From assembly GCA_947359465.1 (NCBI GenBank), contig OX375877.1:57137359-57201358 (forward strand): a stretch of 64,000 bases of DNA, written 5' to 3'. The notes beneath the pieces were generated by a model. The model was not told where the DNA came from. It saw only the letters and a program-made list of their open reading frames with translations, and ran no database searches. Every line of letters begins with the position of its first letter. Position 1 is the first letter of the stretch. The stretch is from Metellina segmentata. Lineage: Eukaryota > Arthropoda > Arachnida > Araneae > Tetragnathidae. Shown here in pieces: positions 1 through 11,077 of the stretch. A program made the position numbers and the translations under genes.

Positions 1-465
1 ATTTGAGCAATGATGTCAATCGTGTTCGTGTGTGGAGGCCCCGTGGTGAACGCCTCAATTCTGCCTTCGCTTTACAGCGACACACCGCTCTCACAGCTGG
101 TGTGATGGTATGGGGTGCCATTGGTTATAATACACGATCACCCCTAATATTATCCATGGCACAATGACAGCCCAGCGGTACTTTTCATGACATCCTTCAG
201 CCACATGTGATGCCACTCATGGCAGGATTGTCACAAGACTGCCTCCGCCACATTACCACCCTTCCCTGGCCTGCTCGATCCCCAGATTTGTCACCAATAG
301 ACCATATCTCGGATCATTTGGGACGGCAAGTTGGACATCTTACTAGTTTGGTCGAACTAGAGGCGCGTTTACAGCAACTGTGGTACGAGATGTCTCAGGA
401 CATCATACGGAACTTGTATGCCTCAATGTCCTCAATGTATCGCATCGTGCATTCGCGCTAGAGAG
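1..465 (+). mobile_element. Tc1-like transposase relic (C-terminal half)
   Basis: The plus strand reads as the DDE half of a Tc1-family transposase. It shows the family block GVMVWGAI, then HDILQPHV, then WPARSPDLSP, and a tail with a leucine-rich LEARLQQLW stretch. The family would cut and paste DNA at TA sites. This copy is dead: there is an in-frame stop after LSMAQ, the segment that normally carries the second catalytic Asp is deleted between MPLMAG and LSQDC, and the final catalytic Glu in SPIEH reads Asp (SPIDH). The left part lies outside the window. No right terminal repeat was recognised in 466-628, which holds no gene. Confidence 0.85.
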
Positions 466-1244
466 GGTCCAACAGAGCACTAAAACTACCGTTCATTTGT
501 ACTTTTTTCTGCAGTAAAAGATCCTTTTTCTTTGATTTTCTAATCACTAACTTATATTAAAGTAGTACTTACGTGTGTAAAATTTCGTTTAATTTTGACG
601 ACTTTCCTTGGTACGCAAATTTGTAATACTAGGGGGCTCCGCCCCCTGCTCGCTTACGCTCGCCAACCCCCGGGGATTGCTGCGCAATCCCATTTGGTTT
701 GCTTCGCAAAACAACACTCCTGTCACAGATACCATTTGGTTTGCTTCGCAAACCAACATTACTTTCACAGAGTGAAACTATCTGAATAATTCGTATTATG
801 CTGATTTCACTTTCCGGTTCATGACGTCACAGCGAGGGCTTCGCTGCGTCTCGCTTACGCTCGCCGACCCCGGGGATTGCTACGCAATCCGTTTGGTTTG
901 CTTTCTCAAACCAATACTTCTTTCGCAAGTGATTTAACTTTTTTTTGCTTTAACACTTAATGCACCCTAAACTAATAGCCGCATCAGTAAAAAATCTTCT
1001 GCATCTTGTTCCCTGTACAATTTTAACTAAACATTGTTAATATCCAAACTTTACGATCTGTACTTTGTCGGTAAACTGTCTTGAAAACAGAGGGAAAAAA
1101 GCGAGCCTTTTTCCTCGCCAAATAAAAAAAAATCGTTTTTATGGCAATTGTTGCTACGATAAATTTGATATCTGGCAAACCCGATAGTCAAAAGTGTAAC
1201 CCACTACTGCTTTCGGAAGCAGCTATGCGAACTGAAAAATACGA

Positions 1245-1760
1245 AATTTGTGTCACCAACTTTTGATTGCATCGAATTTATTTATGAACCAATTTTAAAA
1301 ATAATTGTACCGTAAGAAAGAGTATATTCTGAGGTATACTGCAATATTTTTAAAATTAAAAATTAACAGTAATACTATACAGATATGACCATTTTAGTTT
1401 TGTATCGGAAGTTACGATCTGAAAGTTCCGAAAATTGTATGACCCACTTTTATTTGCATCGATTTTATTTATTAACCAATTTGAAAAATAATTGTACCAT
1501 AAGAAAGAGTGTAATGTAATGTATTCAGTGATGTTTTCAAATTTAAAAAATAATGGCTTTTGCCGTAGACAAAACGGTTTTAACAATAAGTAGCGAAAAT
1601 ATCCAAAGATTCCGAATTTTGTATGACGAACTTTTGATCGCATCCAATTTAATTATTAACCGATTTCAAAAATAATAGTACCGTAAGAAAGAGTATATTC
1701 TGAGGTATACTGCTATATTTTAAAAATTAAAAACTAATAGTAATTAGATATAGATATGGC
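1245..1760. repeat. Three imperfect tandem units of about 185 bases
   Basis: Three copies of a unit containing TTTATTAACCAATTT and GTACCGTAAGAAAGAG recur at about 185-base spacing (near 1310, 1495, 1680). Related single units occur at about 3840-3970 and 59440-59565. They lie within the minus-strand Helitron and link it to the composite repeat units. Confidence 0.65.
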
Positions 1761-2133
1761 AGTTTTAAAAAAAAGTAACAAAAATGTCCCGATTTTTCCT
1801 GAATTTCAAAAAAATATTATCAAGAACCAAATTTAAATTTAAAAAAAAACTCGACGAGCTGCAAAAATTTACGTTGAGAGGTACTCTTAAAAAAAAACTC
1901 ACGACTAAAGACTGAAATTTTGAATGTGTTTTGCTCACTCGCGGAAGAAATTTCACTTCTTCAACTTTAACACTTAATAAAACCTAAACTAATAGCCGCA
2001 TCGGAAAAAAATCTTAATAATTATCCAGGGAATACGATGAAGAACAAAGCATGTTAATTTCATATTTTTCCGATCAGTACTTTCTCGGGAAACCGTCTAA
2101 GAATGGAGCTAAACAACAAAAATTTCAATTCTT

Positions 2134-2157
2134 CGGCGGCGGCGGCGGCGGCGGCGG
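2134..2157. repeat. (CGG)8 microsatellite
   Basis: Eight CGG units inside the 5' end of the minus-strand Helitron. The sister copy at 10689 has the related but unexpanded sequence GCGCAGCCGCAGCCGCAGG at the same point, so the triplet expansion is specific to this copy. Confidence 0.9.
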
Positions 2158-2176
2158 TAACTTTTTTTTAATATAG

Positions 2177-2180
<4 letters not shown>

Positions 2181-2220
<40 letters not shown>
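2181..2220. repeat. (AT)20 microsatellite
   Basis: Uninterrupted AT dinucleotide run directly abutting the 5' end of the minus-strand Helitron. Confidence 0.95.
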
Positions 2221-2224
<4 letters not shown>

Positions 2225-2289
2225 GACATGATACACGAGATAAAGACAAAATACTTACTTTTGAAAATAGCACTTCCTTGTTCATGTGG

Positions 2290-5200
2290 TTGTCTAACAG
2301 TAAACATGCCCTGCAAAATTTTTTCAAATGCCTTTTTTAATTGAAAGTTTATAAATGTGTTTCGTTAGAAATAAAGTTTAAGGTTTTGCATTTTTACATG
2401 CAAGATTAACCAAAATTTTAAAAATATGGAGCGGTTAAATAGGTATATTCAATCTTCTTAGATTTTTATACTCATTTTACATACTCCATAGATTTCGATA
2501 TTAGAAGAAATGCGACACAATATAAAAAGGTCTAATATTAATATTCAATTTTACTTACGTATATTCTAATTATTTGAAAGACATGAAGGATTATAATTTT
2601 TAAGGTATTCTTAACTCGAAATACGTTACAAAACTCTTAATAGTGTTTTTTAACTTTCTTTCATTTTGCTTCTGCCTTGGTCAATTATGAAATGAACTTT
2701 TCAGTTATGGATAAAAATTATATTTTTAAACATATGTAATCGTGTAAAAAACGAACGACCTCCATTATTTCAAGCACTATTCATACCAGAGCAAATTCAA
2801 AGCTATCATTTTCAATAGAGAATACCGTCCACTACAATCCTCATTCAAAAAAATAGAAAAAATGACTCGTTTTTGTAACGAATTTGGCACAAAGTTAGCA
2901 ATTTCTAGTAGAAAGACCATATTTTCATGCCATAATCAGATTCTGCATTGTGATTTTTTGATCTGTACTTAATCGGCAAACTGTCTGAGAATCATAAAAT
3001 AAACTTATCTGTTATGGATAAAAATTATATTTTTAAAATCATGCTATGAGGCATATTGTTAAGAGCTCACTTCACTGTAGCGTAATAAATGTTTATTTAG
3101 AATACTATAAAAATTCGACCATTTGGCTTCAGCGTATTCCGATAAAAAGTTCAAAGAATTAAGTAAGTTAACAATGTCCATGTTACATTTCAACTCTCTT
3201 AATTGGGATGTAAGCGAAATGCTTAATTTGCACGATAGCTTCCTCAAACAAAGTGCCATACAAAAGTCAGTAATAATTAAATAGAAGGACAGGGAGGTTG
3301 AACAAAGAGAAAGAAGGGATATAAATAATCAAGCGACCTATTTGAATCTTCTCTACTGTTATAATTGCTCAAATGAAGGGGGTGGTATGTTTTCCCCTGC
3401 GACTGTACGTTTAATTACAACCCTATATCGTAAGCATTGGTAAAATCGTAGCTCTTGAAAACAATTAAAATTGTGAGGAATGTTCGTTTTTCTGTAATAA
3501 ATTTTTATTTTACTGCCCCCTGCTCGCAAACGCTCTCCAACCCAAGGAAATTACTACTCAATCCCTTTCGTTTCTTCACAAAACTACACTCCTTTCGCCG
3601 AGTCAAACTCCTGGGTCTGCGAAACTATCTTAACAATTCGTACAATCCTCATTTTCTGATCTGTACTTAATCGGCAAACCGTCTGAGAATCGAGCTTGAA
3701 AACAAGCATGATGTCACTGCGAATTTCAAGGGCATCTGGCAAACCCATTAGTCAGAAAATGTAACCTTTATTTCCGCAAAGGAAATGCACGCTATAGCTC
3801 CGCGACGTTTTTAAAAATACGAAATTTGTATGACCAAGTTTTGATCGTATTGAATATATTTATTAACCAATTTCAAAAATATTGTACCGTAAGAAAAACG
3901 ACATTCTAAGGTTTCCTGCGATGTTTTTACATTTAAAAACTAATTGTAATATGATATAGATAGGACTGTTTTAAGAAAAGTAACCAAAATGTATTGATTT
4001 TTCCAGAATTAAAAAAAATTATCAGAAGAAACATTGACAAATACTATTTAGGCTAAAAGTCGCTAAGAAAAGAAAACATGTCATACTTTGATCAATTAAA
4101 TACAGTGAGAAATTAAAACAAAATTAAAAAATTTTATTATTTTTATTTAAAAGATATTTATTTTACATGCAACCCACAAAAGGGTTTAGGTTGACCTTGG
4201 TCTGCCTCAAAAGCTTCATAACGTTTTAAAAATATCAAACGTCAGCGGACAAAATATTAAAAATATGAATCCTGAATATTCAAATACAATTCTGTTTTAC
4301 ATATCTTATTACTGTAAAGAAACTTACAAAAACACAGGCAATTTCTATGACGAACGAAGCAAATAAATGAATGGTGCGATACTTCCCCTTCATTCTTTTG
4401 GGTATTGAGTCAAGCAAACTCAGTTCAACGGAAAATTTATCTCAATTAAGCTAAGGAAATAATGCGAATTGCTTCTACTTATACCCTACCGGGAGGCAAC
4501 ATGTGGTTCCACACCTGGCCTTCAGAATTCTTTAGGAATTTTCTATACCTGTGGTTCTGCTCCGAGAAAACAAGTTTGTTTTGTTAATGTCTCATTCGAC
4601 ATTGATGGTCTCATACGCACAAAGGCAATTGTTCCTCTTTTGACATGTCTTGTGTTTCATCCGCCAAAACTGAGAAATATACTTGTCCTTTATTTTTGAT
4701 TCTCCTGTTTTTAGTTTATTGCACTGACTTACCACATAATATAACAGTTTCCTTTTGAAGAGGAGACGTTGTATACATAGACCTATTATCCGAAATCTGA
4801 GTTGGCAAATGACTTCATCTAAGGGTTTCATCTCTAGAACGGGCAGGATATCTAAGAGCTCTGAAATGGCCATCGTTGTGAATAGGCTCGGTGAGACTGA
4901 TAGGTTCTTTTTCGTAGTCACCTCTCAAGGCGCTTTCTTGGCGACAACATATACGACTTCCTTTTCGTATACTGTTTCTCGACAAGAGTCCCGAGTTGTT
5001 GTTTACTACGACCACCAAAGCCACTTCTAAACAGGACACAAACTGCAAAGTGCACCTTTTAAGTAAACTATGTAAACTAGCCAATTGAAACGCGCCATCC
5101 AATGGCATTAAAATGACAATTGTGTCTGTACGAGGAAATTGGTACGTATACGCCAATACATTTACAAAACTGATTTATGATGAAATAACATTTATATAAA

Positions 5201-6700
5201 GTAAATAGTTGTACAAAAGAATCTTCATCTGCGCATCAAAAAGTAAATTCCACTGGGTAGCATTTAAAAAGAAGCTATCGTAATGTAATTCACAATTTAG
5301 CACAGCAAATGTACAATAATAAACACAACAGGATATAACAAATATGATATTTGAACAAAATATTATTATCGACATCTCTCGCTCTAAAGGAACGTAATTA
5401 AAATTCCTAAATACACACTAAGCGAAATCAAAATCGCTGTGCCGTAACGGGTTTATACAGGAGGAAGGTTTACTTGTGTCACTGCCACCAGAACTTTCCG
5501 ATGATCGAAACATTTTCCTGATGGCTCTGTTAAAGCGACTGTCGCAACAGCCGTGCGCCGTAGAATTTCTATATATTAAAATATTTTTTATTTGCTATCT
5601 ACTACGAACTAGGGATGCGACATCGATGTCGATGTTTTCTAAACATAGATATTTTAGAAAAATAACATCGATGTATTAGAGCCGATGTCGCATTACTAGT
5701 TGCTAAACCAGTTTTAAGAAATGTGGAAAAAAGTTTAAATACACTGAATTTTAAAAACATCGATGGTTTGGGGGCGATATATTCTCAACATCGATGTTTT
5801 AATTTTGAACATCGATGTTTTGCTGTCGATGTAGCATCACAAGTTGCTAAACCAGTTTTAAGAAATGAGGGAAAAAATCTAAATACACTGACTTTTAAAA
5901 ACATCGATGTTTTAATTTTGAACATCGATGTTTCAAAACATCGATGTTTTACTATCGATGTCGCATCCCTACTACGAACCTATTTAAAACTACCCAACTA
6001 AAACAGTAGTTTACATTACTCTAATACTCTTGTATTACATTTTTTTATATGCACCTAACATATAACCTGTGCACCTAATTGAAAACATTAGGTGCTCAGT
6101 GTGCACCTGTATTACAAAATCTATTTCGAGGCCTGGGGTAGCACTTAAAAACAAGCTAACTCAACGTGATTCTCCATTTAGCGTAGCAAATGAGGAATAC
6201 AATACACAACGGGATATCCTCCCGTGTCCCTAGGAAAATATTGTAAAATTCATATATTTTTCAAGTACAATTTTTTCTAAACCAATGGACACTAAACAAA
6301 TGTTTTTAAAAAATTAATAAATTTAAAATTATTTAATTAACTAAGGATCAGTTCTCTTTCAATGGATATTGAGGTCAAACTCTTTTTTAGTGCAATTTTT
6401 TCCCTTCAGTAAGCAATATCTTTAGGCTTGTTTTGAGCAAGTCGCCAATAATGCACACAAACGGCAAGTAGGTTCTTGATTATCGTCGCAATGGAGCAAC
6501 GGGATCGGCCACGTTCCCCGATTAATCCAAAATAGATGTTAGGTATCTTTGATGAGCGTCGTACTGGAGCAACACAATAATGGGCTATTGACGACTCAAA
6601 CCCAAAGGAAATATCCGAGGACAAGACCACATGATTTAAAACCACGGTCAGATGACGAGGCAACACCTGAGATGGCACCCAACTCTCCAAACTTCCACAC
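2290..6700 (+). repeat. Composite repeat unit, copy 1
   Basis: Long stretches match 58376-64000 in the same orientation: for example 2300-2990 with 58610-59290, 3050-3260 with 58378-58575, 3655-5350 with 59245-61800, 6130-6330 with 61865-62060 and 6380-6700 with 63820-64000. The block order differs slightly: the 3050 block follows the 2300 block here but precedes it in copy 2. Around 3510-3620 there is a worn version of the Helitron hairpin cassette, so part of the unit is Helitron-derived. No convincing gene was found, although short frames near 4469 and 4755 are similar in both copies. Copy 1 carries a hAT MITE at 5610. Confidence 0.75.
5610..5971. mobile_element. hAT-type MITE with perfect 8-bp TSD
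   Basis: The element starts TAGGGATGCGACATCG and ends with the inverted CGATGTCGCATCCCTA. It is flanked on both sides by CTACGAAC (5602-5609 and 5972-5979), an 8-base duplication as made by hAT transposases. Inside are eight copies of the self-complementary word CATCGATG, mostly as ACATCGATGT. At 362 bases there is no room for a transposase. A relative in opposite orientation lies at 55216-55756. Confidence 0.88.
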
Positions 6701-6710
6701 CATGCTAATG
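6460..6710 (-). repeat. SINE-like interspersed repeat (family A)
   Basis: The minus strand carries the family A landmarks: GTGTGGAAGTTTGGAGAGT, then CGTCATCTGACCGTGGTT, then a stretch ending in GTTGCTCCAGTACGACG. Other full or partial copies are at 7128, 7450, 10021, 26655/29344, 34400, 36313, 56888 and 63905. The GTGGTTCAAAATTACGAGG segment of better copies resembles a tRNA-type B box, so a Pol III origin is possible but unproven. Confidence 0.65.
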
Positions 6711-7127
6711 TGAAATAGCCAAGTGCTTGCTTTATAATTAAATGTTTATTGAGAGGCTTTTTCTGTACAGCTGAATGTGCGCAAAGACGCTATATTTTTC
6801 GCGGTTGACATATCTTCCCCGTACTGTTAATCCATAGAAAAATTCTCATCTTCCGATGTCTCGTTTGGTTACATCAGGGATTGAGAGATCCTGGTTCGAA
6901 GATCAAATAGGGCCCTCGGTTGATTTGCTAGCTTTTCTAAATCACGAAAAGCAATACTACTGCTAGAATTTTTAGCACCCAAATCAGTAAGTACAACTTG
7001 AAGTCATCGACTTGTAGAACGATGAGAACCTGAGCAATACATATAATGAAAACTATTTAATCTTTTAGGATTAAGTCAATAAAAACTATTTAAAATCGTT
7101 GCAAACCAATACATTAAAATACGGTAT

Positions 7128-7480
7128 GTAGGTAGTCATTTAATTAACGTCACACTGGAGACGCACAAAGGGTTATTGGCGTTGGTCTGAAATCAACCAT
7201 TTTGAGTCATGGTCAAATGACAAGGTCAAACCTGGATCTTAGAATTGGAAAACGTAATTTTTTGGAAATTTCCTATTGGAGTCCGTCTCAAAAGTGTCGA
7301 TGAATACATATTAGTGTAACCTCAATATATGTATCCTGCGAGTACATTTAACTAACAGGAAGAAAAATTTCCGGTTTTCGTCTTATTCGTTTGCTTGCTC
7401 TAAAAATTCTTCTCCGTATTATTTTTCCTCCCTTAGGGGATTTATTATTGGCGTGGAAGTTTGGAGAGTGGGGTGTCAGC
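7128..7480. repeat. Two family A fragments in opposite orientation
   Basis: At 7128-7230 the minus-strand tail of the family A repeat is seen (TAGGTAGTCATTTAATTAACGTC on the plus strand, then GGGTTATTGGCG). At 7455-7480 the plus strand has the family A head GTGGAAGTTTGGAGAGTGGG. The bases between show nothing recognisable. Confidence 0.5.
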
Positions 7481-7619
7481 TTTACCGAATTAAAAGTAAT
7501 GCCCTACCTTTGTTAGATGTTGGGTTTTCCACGCCATTAAAAATAACACGGAATGGCATTTGAAACATATAAAGCATCATAAAAATTAGATTTTGGTAAA
7601 ATAAGCAACTGTGAAAACT

Positions 7620-8560
7620 TCTGCCCACCAAAAGTAAAATGTCATAGGGTAGCATTAAAACACAAGCTAACTCAAAGTAATTCACCATTTAGCATAGCAA
7701 ATGAACAATACTAAACACCACAGGATATAATTAATGAAATAGTTTTAATAAGTAACTGACTAAAAGCATTTTCATCTGACCGCTAAAAAGTTAATAGTTG
7801 GGTAGCATTTAAAAACAAACTAACTCAAAGATAATTACTATTTAGCACAGTGTACCGCCAGTTGTACCACTCTTAACGCGGCTTCTCTGATCAATCCGAC
7901 ACAAAGCAGATGTATTCCAGAATTCCCTAATTCGAGATCATAACACTCCTTTCAAGTGATCAACTGTCCATAATTAACCCTAGAAGTACCATTACAGCAC
8001 TCCATTTGACATTAATCGGTCCTAAAGTTCTGGGTACTTGAAACAAACCATCTTCATCTGAAGTTACACTGACATCACGATCTCATCAATCTCAAGCCCC
8101 TTGAGAACACTTAAAATTCCATCGACATCTGGTTTTTCCGTTCAAAGGCATCCTGCAAGACGTTAGAATTTTCCACAGAGACTACTGCGACCTGAGAGCG
8201 AGAACAAGATCGCTTACTTGCCGTACCCTTCTTGTCCCAAAAATATCTGTAAACTTGCTGTAAATATCTGCTAAGCTGTAGGATGGTAGAATAAATATTG
8301 CAGTGGTGAAACCAAAGATCTTATTCCTTTACGATTCCATTTCATTTCTGTCACCACACCATTTCATCCGGTACAACAGCAAGTGAGCATAACTTTTCAA
8401 AGCAGGATATAAAATGAAGGGAAAATAAGCAAATTAAGTCTTCATCTTCCCGGCAAAAAGTATTTTCCGTTGGATAGCAATTAAATACAAGCTAATATAA
8501 TATAATAAATGTATGAAAAGGATATCTTAAATTTCAAATGAAAATATTATTGCTTACGTA
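7620..8560 (+). repeat. Tandem short repeat units, one split by a solo LTR
   Basis: A unit of roughly 115 bases recurs here (starts near 7620, 7770 and 8440). Its landmarks are GGGTAGCATTTAAAAACAA, GCTAACTCAA and CCATTTAGCATAGCAAATGA. More copies occur at 5225-5345, 6130-6220, 61680-61800, 61840-61960 and 63420-63500. The second unit is cut by the solo LTR at 7851-8375. Function unknown; no coding frame is shared by the copies. Confidence 0.6.
7851..8375 (+). mobile_element. Solo LTR (Gypsy-type) with 4-bp TSD
   Basis: A 525-base LTR begins TGTACC and ends GGTACA (6-base inverted ends) and is flanked by ACAG at 7847-7850 and 8376-8379. It matches the LTR at 46165-46692 over its whole length, where a Gypsy-type gag follows; that gives the family assignment. 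An AATAAA-like signal (AGAATAAATATTGC) lies near 8288. A solo LTR is the usual product of recombination between the two LTRs of an inserted element. Confidence 0.88.
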
Positions 8561-9720
8561 AATTTAACTTCTAAATGGAAGAATATTAGGTTGACACTCA
8601 AAAGACCACACTTCATTCCTTCCATCGGTCCAAATGGCAAATGCTGATGACCCATCAGGACTACTTGAATTCTACATTAGATTTGCGACTACAATGTTGA
8701 ATTCACCAAATAAATTTTGCCCATGCACATTGTACTTTTGGCTCCTTCGAAATGTCTCTCACTTGAATGGAGTTCTTACTCCGTTGAGACGCTCATCGTG
8801 CGATTACAGCACTTCGCCAACGAAGTTTTTAAAAAAGGAATTCTAAGTTGAATTGGTCTACTCCAATTGGGTCTTACAGAAATCTCTCAGTTGGAATATG
8901 TAGAACCATCTACTGAAAAGTCTTCGCGTCTATTGGCACTACGCCCTTATGACTCACCCTTCATTGTTAGATCGGGACATCACATACATATGAGTCATAC
9001 AGAAGAACCGTCTCTACCAATTGTCTGAATCTTTTGAGAATATTTCGAAAAATTATTTTGCTTTTTATTTGGCTTGAATTTCTAAAATAGTACTTTGTGT
9101 CGAACTGAGCTGTGCAAGTACTTGACGAACTCGTATCAGGCATTTGTTCATTTTGATGGTACAACGCCTATACTTTCAAGAACTTCCTCCGAGCCCGTTG
9201 ATACTTAGCATCGGATGTCCGGATCTTCTTGTGTCTCTACATCTTCCTTAATGTTGACTTTATCTATAATTCTTCTGGTGCTTGTATTAAATTTAGCGAA
9301 ATTCCTACACTTCGAAGTTCAAAATATATACAAGTATTAAATGTTTAGATTTTATTTCAACTATTATTTACAAAGCGGAAATAGTCAAAACAACTGAAAC
9401 CTCAACAATCGTGCTGGCACAAAGGCGGCCAGAGCTAGACTAAATTATGTGAGCACTGCGACGCCTCAACTTTGAGACGTTCATGCCGAGCCCGTTGACG
9501 CTCGGTATCGGATGTCCGGTTCTTGTCGATTCCCCTGATCTTTTATCATAACATTTCTATAATTTTTCTGGTGTTTATTATGCATATATTTGATCATTGT
9601 GTGATTCCTGTTATCAATTCATAACATTCTTATCGTAAAAGACTCAAAAAAATATAGTGCTCTTAGTTGACTCTAAAAAATCACTGACAAGACAGACAAT
9701 GATTTCACACACGGTTTTAC
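8561..9720. other. No gene seen; two direct repeats
   Basis: AT-rich sequence without a credible exon. The only structure noticed is a direct repeat of about 100 bases: 9188-9290 and 9487-9585 both carry GAGCCCGTTGA, ATCGGATGTCCGG and a downstream TCTATAATTNTTCTGGTG stretch. The copies are about 297 bases apart. Confidence 0.5.
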
Positions 9721-9724
9721 AATT

Positions 9725-9742
9725 CTCTCTCTCTCTCTCTCT
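9725..9742. repeat. (CT)9 microsatellite
   Basis: Uninterrupted CT run of 18 bases. Confidence 0.95.
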
Positions 9743-9849
9743 GTATTACTCTTAATATTTTAAGTCCTTATATCTGTACACTTTACAAAGCAAACACCCT
9801 GAAACACCAGTACATTATTTTAGATATATACTGAATGCAAATGTACATT

Positions 9850-10018
9850 CCAGGATCAACCGTCAAAGGGAAAGATCCAAGGACAACCACCACAACGCAA
9901 GGACATTTTAAGTCCTGACAGATTTGTCTTGTACCAGCTCCCTCTTGTACACGACGGTCTTTAGTTGGATTCGAACTCGCAACCCTCCGGTTGCCAGTCC
10001 AATTCTCTTTCAACCTTA
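9850..10018 (-). repeat. tRNA-like SINE
   Basis: On the minus strand the sequence GAGTTCGAATCCAAC (plus coordinates 9964-9978) is a close match to a Pol III B box, preceded by a tRNA-arm-like GGACTGGCAACCGGAGGG. The body runs on towards 9850. An A box is not clear. This looks like a tRNA-derived SINE rather than a functional tRNA gene, since no cloverleaf acceptor stem could be drawn. Confidence 0.55.
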
Positions 10019-10020
10019 CT

Positions 10021-10320
10021 GCCGAGTGTGGAGGTTTGGAGTGTGGTACAAGCTCAGGTGTTTCGTCATCGAACCGTGGTTCAAAATTTCGCTTTGACTT
10101 CAGATATATCCCTCGGGTTTATCCCCGACAGTCGTCAATAACCCCAATGTGTTGCTTTTGTGATTAACTCTCGTGTTACATAAAATATCTCCTTCCGAGG
10201 ACACCATATAATTTTGAACTATAGTCAGGTAGGTCATCATCTGAAATACAGATTTCCCAGACCTAAGAAATTTACTAAAAATTAGCGGAGAGAAATCAAA
10301 ATTGCAATTTTTCAAATTTA
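10021..10320 (+). repeat. Family A repeat fragment
   Basis: The plus strand shows GAGTGTGGAGGTTTGGAGTG, AAGCTCAGGTGTTTCGTCATC and ACCGTGGTTCAAAATTTCG, then a GTCGTCAATAACCCC tail. These are the same landmarks as the copy at 56888. It abuts the minus-strand tRNA-like SINE. From 10320 to 10688 nothing further was recognised. Confidence 0.6.
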
Positions 10321-10688
10321 GCCATGTTTAAATTCAATTTCCTGTAGAATAGAGTTATGAGAAAGCAAATTTTTTAACTGACGTACAGTGCGAAAATACA
10401 TTTTACAAGCTCATGAAGCTCAATTGTAAAAAACTGACAGAACCTAACTTAATAATTAAGATCACTGTGAAAAACAAATTTTTCTCTCTTTATAATTTTA
10501 TCAAATTGAGGATGTAATCATTTTTTCATAGAAATTCAATGCTATAACACATGAGTGCAATGATTTTAAATATGATTTTTCAAGGTTCTGTGCCTGTTTT
10601 AGTAATAATTTTTTTTATTTAAAACTTTTTTGGTTTCAGCTTTTAGTTGGTATTTTGCTATGCATAGGAATATCATGCAAATTTTATT

Positions 10689-11077
10689 TCTCTCTATATT
10701 AAAAAAAAGTTACCGCGCAGCCGCAGCCGCAGGATTGAAATAGGTGTTGTTTAGCTCGATTCTTAGACGGTTTCCCGAGAAAGTACTGATCGGAAAAAAA
10801 CAAAATTAACATGGTTTGTTCTTCATGGTATTCCCTGGACAATTATTAAGATTTTTTTCCGATGCGGCTATTAGTTTAGGGTTTATTAAGTGTCAAAATT
10901 GAAGAAGCAAAATTTCTTCTGCGAGTGAGCAAAACACATACAAATTTTCAGTCTTCAGCCGTGAGTTTTTTTTTAAGAGTACCTCTCAACGTAAATTTTT
11001 GCAGCTCGTCGAGTTTTTTTTTCAAATTTCAATTTGGGGTTGGCGAGCGTAAGCGAGCAGGGGGCGGAGCCCCCTAG
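10689..11077 (+). mobile_element. Short non-autonomous Helitron
   Basis: Begins TCTCTCTATATTAAAAAAAA and ends with GGTTGGCGAGCGTAAGCGAG, the hairpin GGGGGCGGAGCCCCC and CTAG, followed by T at 11078. Its 5' 300 bases are the reverse complement of 1840-2181, so it is a sister of the minus-strand Helitron with the middle portion missing. It lacks any frame for a Helitron Rep/helicase. Confidence 0.7.

Larger units (their letters stand above)
629..2181 (-). mobile_element. Non-autonomous Helitron, minus strand
   Basis: Read on the minus strand the element begins TCTCTCTATATTAAAA at 2181, preceded by A, and ends with a GC hairpin (GGGGGCGGAGCCCCC) followed by CTAG at 629 and then T. This fits Helitron ends: 5' TC, 3' hairpin plus CTRR, insertion between A and T. 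A second copy at 10689-11077 shares the 5' 300 bases and the 3' hairpin. Inside lie further short perfect hairpins (GGATTGC/GCAATCC; TTGGTTTGC/GCAAACCAA) and a second, imperfect hairpin cassette near 845-910. No Rep/helicase frame is present, so it would depend on another element. Confidence 0.7.

Noticed and set aside
2109..2327. Frames with poly-Arg, poly-Pro and Tyr-Ile runs
   Set aside because: They are translations of the CGG and AT microsatellites.
4815..5156. 113-residue minus-strand frame
   Set aside because: Overlaps a plus-strand frame of similar length, has no known motif, and the paralogue at 60943-61480 does not preserve it in full.
9960..10018. tRNA gene
   Set aside because: A B box is present, but no acceptor stem or convincing A box can be drawn, and SINE-like sequence continues beyond it.
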